From Gammaproteobacteria bacterium (GTDB lineage: Bacteria; Pseudomonadota; Gammaproteobacteria; Nitrosococcales; Methylophagaceae), in the NCBI GenBank assembly GCA_029248745.1, contig JAQWIT010000003.1:62001-126000 (forward strand): a stretch of DNA of 64,000 nucleotides, read 5' to 3'. A model generated the notes under the pieces. It was given only the letters and a program-made list of their open reading frames with translations. It did no database searches and was not told where the DNA came from. Both the position numbers and the translations under genes were made by a program. Numbering within the stretch: the stretch's first letter is position 1; the number at the start of each line of letters is the position of its first letter. Below are positions 59,049 through 64,000 of this stretch, one piece after another.

Positions 59049-59681
59049 GTGGATATTTACGCATCAGATGAGGAAAAAGGCGAAGAGATTAAGCGCTGGT
59101 GGCGTGAGAATGGTCTTGCTGTCATGGTTGGAATTGCCTTGGGTGTTGCAGGCCTTGTCGGTGGTCGTTATTGGTTGAATCAGCAGACTGTGAGTACTAC
59201 ACAAGCGTCGAGTTTATATCAACAGGCAAGTGTCTATCTTGCAGAAGGCGATGGTAGTCAAGCAATGAACGCCGTTGATAAATTATTCAGTGATTTTGCT
59301 AGTACACCTTATGCGACATTTGCTGCATTTGATATGGCCAAAAATAGTCTGGCCAGTGAAGACATTAATAGTGCAAAAGCTTATTTAGAATGGGTTATCA
59401 TTCATGCTAAATTAACAGGACAAAAAGAAATTGCCAAGTTAAGACTCAGTCAATTACAGTTGGATGAGTCAAACTTTGACGAAGCATTAGAGACGTCAAA
59501 CCTTGGAGAAACAACAGCATTTAAATCCTTATTCGATGAATTGAAGGGTGATATCTATCTTGCACAAGGTAAAACTATTGAAGCTGCATCGGCATACCAA
59601 GCTGCCAAAATGACGTTAGATGAGAATGATCCCCGAGGTTTAATTCTCAAGTTAAAATTAGATGATATTGCAGGGTCATAA
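59049..59681 (+). CDS. YfgM-like TPR ancillary SecYEG translocon/envelope protein
   Basis: 210 residues from GTG at 59049. DEEKGEEIKRWWRENG near 6, one membrane segment (about 23-45), then TPR-like helices in the periplasm. The family member YfgM associates with SecYEG and PpiD. Directly followed by bamB and der, the usual order. Confidence 0.88.
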   Translation: MDIYASDEEKGEEIKRWWRENGLAVMVGIALGVAGLVGGRYWLNQQTVSTTQASSLYQQASVYLAEGDGSQAMNAVDKLFSDFASTPYATFAAFDMAKNSLASEDINSAKAYLEWVIIHAKLTGQKEIAKLRLSQLQLDESNFDEALETSNLGETTAFKSLFDELKGDIYLAQGKTIEAASAYQAAKMTLDENDPRGLILKLKLDDIAGS

Positions 59682-59682
59682 A

Positions 59683-60864
59683 ATGATGAGGCTAGCCTTA
59701 AAGTTCCTTACCGTCGCTATATTGAGCTCTAGCTTGATGGCCTGTTCAATTGGTAGCGGGCGGCTGCCCGATTGGTTAGTCGATGACAAAATTGTACTTC
59801 CCCCAGCTGAATTAGTTGATTTTGATGCCGAATTTGAAGCTGATGAGGTCTGGTCAGAGGATGTGGGTGAAGGTGCTAAAACGGAATATAGCGATTTAAG
59901 TCCATGGCTTCAAAATGGTGCGATTGTGGCAGTCGACTATCAAGGCGAAGTTAATAGCCTCGAGACGAGTTCAGGCGATTTAAATTGGAAAATAGAACTA
60001 GAAGTACCCGTCGTTACCGGTCCTGGTGGTGGTGAAGGTTTAATTTTGATAGGCAGCCAGCAGGGTGAAGTGATTGCCTTAGATGAAAGCACTGGTGAGT
60101 TTAAATGGCGTCAACGATTATCAAGTGAAGTGTTAACGCCACCTAAGGCGGCTTATGGTGTCGTGGTTGCTAGAACAGCGGATGGTAGAATGACTGGACT
60201 CTCATCGAGTGATGGTACGGTGTTATGGAATTACCAACGTGCAGTGCCGTTACTAAGTCTTCGCGGTGCTAGCCCCCCTGTTGTGTATGATGACAGAGTC
60301 ATAGCAGGATACGCTAACGGTAAATTAATCGCGATCTCAATAACAGATGGTAAAGTGATTTGGGAACGAAGTGTAGCCATTCCACGAGGTCGAACAGAAA
60401 TTGATCGTCTTGTTGACCTCGATTCCGCTCCAGTGATTCGTTATGGCCGGGTGTATGTAGTGGCTTATCACGGTAACGTTGCTGCGATTGATATAGATTC
60501 AGGCCAAGAACTTTGGTCAAGAGAAATGTCATCGAAAGCAGGCTTAGATGTCGATCCAGATGTTGCTGTTTATATTACTGATGAAGAAAGTCATATTTGG
60601 GCAGTAAAGGATGGATCTGGAAATGGTCTCTGGCGTCAAACAGAATTGTTGAGACGGAGATCAACAGCCCCTACTATTGTTGGTGACTACGTTGTTGTAG
60701 GGGATCTAGAAGGATACGTACATTGGATGTCACGCCAAGATGGCCGATTTGTCGCTAGAATGCGAATTTCCGGATCAGCGATTCGAAGTAAACCTTTAGT
60801 AAAAGATGACTTGATATTTGTTTCTGCAATGGACGGTACACTCGCTGCCATTCGAGTACCATAA
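59683..60864 (+). CDS. bamB: Outer-membrane assembly lipoprotein BamB
   Basis: 393 residues from ATG at 59683, with AGGG upstream; an earlier in-frame start at 59662 overlaps the previous gene. Lipoprotein signal with lipobox LMAC. PQQ-like eight-bladed beta-propeller repeats such as GSQQGEVIALDESTGEFKW and GNVAAIDIDSGQELW. Part of the BAM complex with bamA at 52359. Confidence 0.95.
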   Translation: MMRLALKFLTVAILSSSLMACSIGSGRLPDWLVDDKIVLPPAELVDFDAEFEADEVWSEDVGEGAKTEYSDLSPWLQNGAIVAVDYQGEVNSLETSSGDLNWKIELEVPVVTGPGGGEGLILIGSQQGEVIALDESTGEFKWRQRLSSEVLTPPKAAYGVVVARTADGRMTGLSSSDGTVLWNYQRAVPLLSLRGASPPVVYDDRVIAGYANGKLIAISITDGKVIWERSVAIPRGRTEIDRLVDLDSAPVIRYGRVYVVAYHGNVAAIDIDSGQELWSREMSSKAGLDVDPDVAVYITDEESHIWAVKDGSGNGLWRQTELLRRRSTAPTIVGDYVVVGDLEGYVHWMSRQDGRFVARMRISGSAIRSKPLVKDDLIFVSAMDGTLAAIRVP

Positions 60865-60868
60865 TCGA

Positions 60869-62275
60869 ATGCAAGCTGTTATTGCCCTAGTGGGGCGCCC
60901 GAATGTCGGTAAATCGACATTATTTAACAAGTTAACGCGTAGCCGTGATGCTCTGGTTGCCGATCATGCTGGTTTAACGCGTGACAGAATTTATGGCACA
61001 GCTGACATAGAGGGCTGTAGTTTTATTCTGATTGACACGGGAGGTCTAACGGAGCAGTCCGACAACATGTCGGGCCTTATGCGTCAACAAGCCCAATTAG
61101 CGATTGATGAAGCTGATACCATCTTCTTTTTAGTCGATGGCCGAGCGGGCCAAACGGCTGCAGATGAAGATGTTGCTGCTCAATTACGTAATGCAGATAA
61201 GCCTGTCATGCTAGTGGTAAATAAAGCGGAAGGCGAGCGTCCTGAAATGATAGCGGCTGATTTTTATTCGCTTGGTCTGGGTGAACCACATGTTATTTCA
61301 GCAACCCAGAATAGAGGTCTAAGTGCGCTGATAGCGCAGTTACGGGAAAGGCTTCCCAATATTATTCAGACAGCGGATACGGATAACGATGAGGAGGATC
61401 CGAAATCACAGGTGATTAAATTAGCTGTGATGGGGCGTCCAAATGTTGGTAAATCAACATTAATCAACCGCATTATCGGCGAAGACAGAGTTGTTGCTTA
61501 TGATGAGCCAGGAACCACTCGAGATAGCATTCATATTCCATTCGAGAAAGATACTCGTCAATATACATTGATTGATACTGCAGGTGTACGCCGTCGTTCT
61601 AAAGTGTCTGAAAAGTTGGAAAAATTCAGCATTGTTAAAACACTACAAGCTTTGGAAGAGGCTAATGTGGTGATCTTAGTATTAGATGCACATGAAGGGA
61701 TTGTCGAGCAGGATTTGCATTTAGCAGGCCTAATTATTGAAAGTGGCCGAGCTGTTGTCATAGCTGTCAATAAATGGGATGGTTTAGAAAAGACAGAGCG
61801 CGAATGGGTTGCAAGTCATGTAGAGCGCCGTTTACCATTTTTAAGTTTTGCAAAAACGCATTTTATCTCAGCCTTGCATGGCAGTGGTGTAGGTCTATTA
61901 TTTAAATCAGTCAATCAAGCCTATGATTCTGCAATGGCACAGTTACAAACTCCTAGGCTAACACGTGTTCTCGAAGATGCTGTGGCAGATCATCCACCAC
62001 CATTGGTCAGAGGAAGAAGGATTAAATTCCGTTACGCCCATCTTGGTGGTAAGAATCCTCCCCGAATTATTATCCACGGAAATCAAACAGATTCAACACC
62101 GCAAAGTTATCGGCGTTACTTGGAGAATACATTTAGAGATGTATTAAAGCTCCATGGCACACCGGTGATGATTGAATTTAAAAAAGGCGACAATCCATTC
62201 AAAGGACGCAAAGCCAAAATCAATAAAGAGACAAAAACAACGAAACAACGCCCAACATCAAAACGTGTGAGGTAA
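60869..62275 (+). CDS. der: GTPase Der (EngA)
   Basis: 468 residues from ATG at 60869. Two tandem GTPase domains, each with GRPNVGKST (near 10 and near 190), DTGG/DTAG switch motifs, NKAE and NKWD, then a KH-like domain with GKNPPRIIIHGNQ. Acts in 50S assembly. Starts 4 bp after bamB. Confidence 0.97.
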   Translation: MQAVIALVGRPNVGKSTLFNKLTRSRDALVADHAGLTRDRIYGTADIEGCSFILIDTGGLTEQSDNMSGLMRQQAQLAIDEADTIFFLVDGRAGQTAADEDVAAQLRNADKPVMLVVNKAEGERPEMIAADFYSLGLGEPHVISATQNRGLSALIAQLRERLPNIIQTADTDNDEEDPKSQVIKLAVMGRPNVGKSTLINRIIGEDRVVAYDEPGTTRDSIHIPFEKDTRQYTLIDTAGVRRRSKVSEKLEKFSIVKTLQALEEANVVILVLDAHEGIVEQDLHLAGLIIESGRAVVIAVNKWDGLEKTEREWVASHVERRLPFLSFAKTHFISALHGSGVGLLFKSVNQAYDSAMAQLQTPRLTRVLEDAVADHPPPLVRGRRIKFRYAHLGGKNPPRIIIHGNQTDSTPQSYRRYLENTFRDVLKLHGTPVMIEFKKGDNPFKGRKAKINKETKTTKQRPTSKRVR

Positions 62276-62289
62276 GAAGCTAAAGGATC

Positions 62290-62613
62290 TTATAAAATAC
62301 CTTCATCTACACCCATTAAATTTTCTAGATTGCTTAAGTGGCCACGAATTTTCTCACGTGAGGAAATTTTTTCTCTCGCAGCAAATGGCAAGTCAGTAAA
62401 CATAATCACTTTCTTCTCGATTAAAGTCGTAATTAAACCTTCTAAAACACGAACAAATTCGCCATCAGAAGTCGATAAGGCGACTTTTGCTTCGTCAGTT
62501 TTAGTTGAGTTGGCCAGATAAGTAATGAGTTCTGGAGAATGTATTGAAAGTTCTTCATCTTCTGGAGACTGTGCTGTTTCGTTAACAGCGACAATATCAC
62601 CCTTAGTATTACA
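62290..62613 (-). pseudogene. 5'-truncated gene of the small tryptophan-synthase-beta-like family
   Basis: An open frame on the minus strand reads NTKGDIVAVNETAQSPEDEE and ends with FVRVLEGLITTLIEKKVI, FTDLPFAAREKI and a TAA at 62290. The end pattern matches small proteins annotated in pseudomonads as tryptophan synthase beta-like, which begin MxYVxR before the NxxG. That start is missing: upstream of codon CNTKG no ATG, GTG or TTG occurs before an in-frame TGA, and a terminator hairpin (62613-62640) sits there. Confidence 0.6.
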
Positions 62614-62640
62614 AAGCCGTGCTCAGTCACGGCTTTTTTA
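62613..62640 (+). terminator. Rho-independent terminator after der
   Basis: AAAGCCGTG pairs with CACGGCTTT around CTCAGT, followed by TTTTA on the plus strand. It would end der read-through before fabA. Confidence 0.85.
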
Positions 62641-62738
62641 TGTCCAAAAATGAGAAATAGTTCACGAATTTTTCTAGTTTATAGCGGACCATGATATGAT
62701 GGCGTCTTGCCAAGTATGAGGCGCTTTTAGAGAATTTC

Positions 62739-63254
62739 ATGAGTAAAGAATCGTCGTATAGTTACGAACAGCTTTTAGAATGCGGCCACGGTCAAATGTT
62801 TGGCCCTGGCAATGCCCAGTTACCTACTCCCAATATGCTGATGATGAATCGCATCGCCCACATAGCGAATACGGGTGGTGAATATGGTAAAGGCGAAATC
62901 ATTGCGGAATTAGACATTACACCGGACCTTTGGTTCTTCGATTGTCATTTTCCTGGCGATCCCGTTATGCCGGGCTGTTTAGGGCTTGATGCGATGTGGC
63001 AACTGGTTGGTTTTTTCCTCGCTTGGGATGGCAATCCTGGTCGTGGTCGAGCATTAGGCGCCGGGGAAGTGAAATTCACAGGCCAAATTTTACCGACAGC
63101 AAAAAAAGTCACTTATAAATTAGATTTAAAACGGGTTATTGCTAGAAAATTAGTTCTAGCAATCGCAGATGGTTCAGTCTCCGTAGATGGTCGTGAAATT
63201 TATACAGCGAAAGACCTCCGTGTCGGACTATTTACTTCTACAGATGATTTTTAG
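62739..63254 (+). CDS. fabA: 3-hydroxydecanoyl-ACP dehydratase/isomerase FabA
   Basis: 171 residues. The active site [29 protein letters not shown] (His near 70, Asp near 84) is diagnostic. Introduces the cis double bond in unsaturated fatty-acid synthesis. fabB follows 9 bp later, the classic pair. Confidence 0.98.
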   Translation: MSKESSYSYEQLLECGHGQMFGPGNAQLPTPNMLMMNRIAHIANTGGEYGKGEIIAELDITPDLWFFDCHFPGDPVMPGCLGLDAMWQLVGFFLAWDGNPGRGRALGAGEVKFTGQILPTAKKVTYKLDLKRVIARKLVLAIADGSVSVDGREIYTAKDLRVGLFTSTDDF

Positions 63255-63263
63255 GAACCAGTA

Positions 63264-64000
63264 ATGAAACGTGTTGTTGTTACAGGGTTAGGTATTACGT
63301 CATGTCTAGGTTTAGATGCCGAGTCAGTGACAGAGTCACTTCGTACAGGACGTTCGGGTATCAAATTTAAACAAGAATATGCTGATATGGGGTTCCGTAG
63401 TCATATAGCTGGCTCAGTAGATATTGATTTTAAAGAATATATAGATCGTAAAGTATTGCGCTTCATGGGTGATGCAGCAGCTTATGCCTATATTTCAATG
63501 CAGCAGGCGATTGCTGACGCTGGATTAACAGAAGACCAGGTTTCTAACCCACGGACAGGTCTAGTAATGGGATCAGGTGGTGCTTCATCATCAAATCAAG
63601 TTGAAGCAGCCGATATCATGCGTGATAAAGGCCTTCGCCGTGTTGGCCCGTATCGTGTAACCCAGGTCATGGGTAGCACAACGTCAGCCTGTCTCGCGAC
63701 GCCGTTTAAGATTAAAGGCGTCAATTATTCAATGTCATCAGCCTGTGCAACTAGTGCACATTGTATTGGCAATGCGATGGAACAAATTCAACTCGGTAAA
63801 CAAGACATTGTCTTTGCCGGTGGTGCTGAGGAAGAGCACTGGACGATGAGTTCTTTATTTGATGCCATGGGTGCGCTTTCAACTAAATATAACGATACGC
63901 CAGATAAGGCTTCTCGTGCTTATGATGCCGATCGTGATGGCTTTGTCATTGCCGGCGGCGGTGGTGTATTAGTCCTAGAAGAATACGAACATGCTAAAGC
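63264..64000 (+). CDS. fabB: 3-oxoacyl-ACP synthase I FabB, 5' part (runs off the window)
   Basis: The ATG at 63264 starts [18 protein letters not shown], and 245 codons are visible with the active-site Cys in [14 protein letters not shown] near 163. Elongates unsaturated acyl chains made by FabA. The 3' third, with the two His, lies beyond the window. Confidence 0.97.
   Translation, partial: MKRVVVTGLGITSCLGLDAESVTESLRTGRSGIKFKQEYADMGFRSHIAGSVDIDFKEYIDRKVLRFMGDAAAYAYISMQQAIADAGLTEDQVSNPRTGLVMGSGGASSSNQVEAADIMRDKGLRRVGPYRVTQVMGSTTSACLATPFKIKGVNYSMSSACATSAHCIGNAMEQIQLGKQDIVFAGGAEEEHWTMSSLFDAMGALSTKYNDTPDKASRAYDADRDGFVIAGGGGVLVLEEYEHAK

Overview
The window is a bacterial chromosome segment with about 42% GC by eye. 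Its housekeeping synteny (ffh-rpsP-rimM-trmD-rplS; glnD-map-rpsB-tsf-pyrH-frr-uppS-cdsA-dxr-rseP-bamA-skp-lpxD-fabZ-lpxA; yfgM-bamB-der; fabA-fabB) is that of a Gammaproteobacterium. Lipid A, BamA/BamB and Skp genes show a Gram-negative envelope. A marine Thiotrichales/Methylophaga-like lineage is a guess from gene order and composition, not shown.

Layout. 1-2370: start of an AsmA-like gene and a heavily decayed PilZ-like (c-di-GMP effector-type) gene. 2367-14452: core genes (CorC-like, CcsA-like, ffh to rplS, ogt, xerD, yajQ, dsbC, lpxH, a cyclophilin lipoprotein, cysS, folD). 14595-14782: tRNA-Pro(UGG) and tRNA-Arg(UCU). 14715-20676: a ~6 kb integrative element in the 3' half of tRNA-Arg, bounded by a 72-bp imperfect direct repeat. 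It carries a tyrosine integrase, a 54-codon ORF just behind it, a short inverse-autotransporter barrel with a Cys-rich secreted protein, a broken Sel1 gene, a secreted SNase-like nuclease, an HNH endonuclease gene interrupted by one stop codon, and a HIT-domain protein.

20880-40985: an O-antigen/surface polysaccharide locus behind a long leader. It encodes WbpM-type dehydratase, GlmS, a dTDP-3-acetamido-3,6-dideoxyhexose route (RmlB, RmlA, FdtA/B/C-like), a Wzx flippase, three glycosyltransferases, a pyruvyl-transferase-like protein, a UDP-L-QuiNAc-type route (QnlA/FnlA/QnlB-like), and an epimerase/reductase with a PglC-like initiating sugar-phosphate transferase. The middle is AT-richer and holds two gene remnants; no Wzy polymerase is recognisable.

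41078-64000: comEA, glnD, map, the rpsB-to-lpxA translation, isoprenoid and envelope operon, an ammonium transporter gene with a clear sigma-54 promoter and two NtrC-type sites, yfgM-bamB-der, a 5'-truncated small gene, fabA and the start of fabB.

The least ordinary parts are the tRNA-Arg element (it appears to have replaced the 3' end of the tRNA, has paired GTCACA repeats at both ends, and an unexplained barrel plus secreted-protein pair), the decayed c-di-GMP-type gene, and the NtrC/sigma-54 control region of amt.
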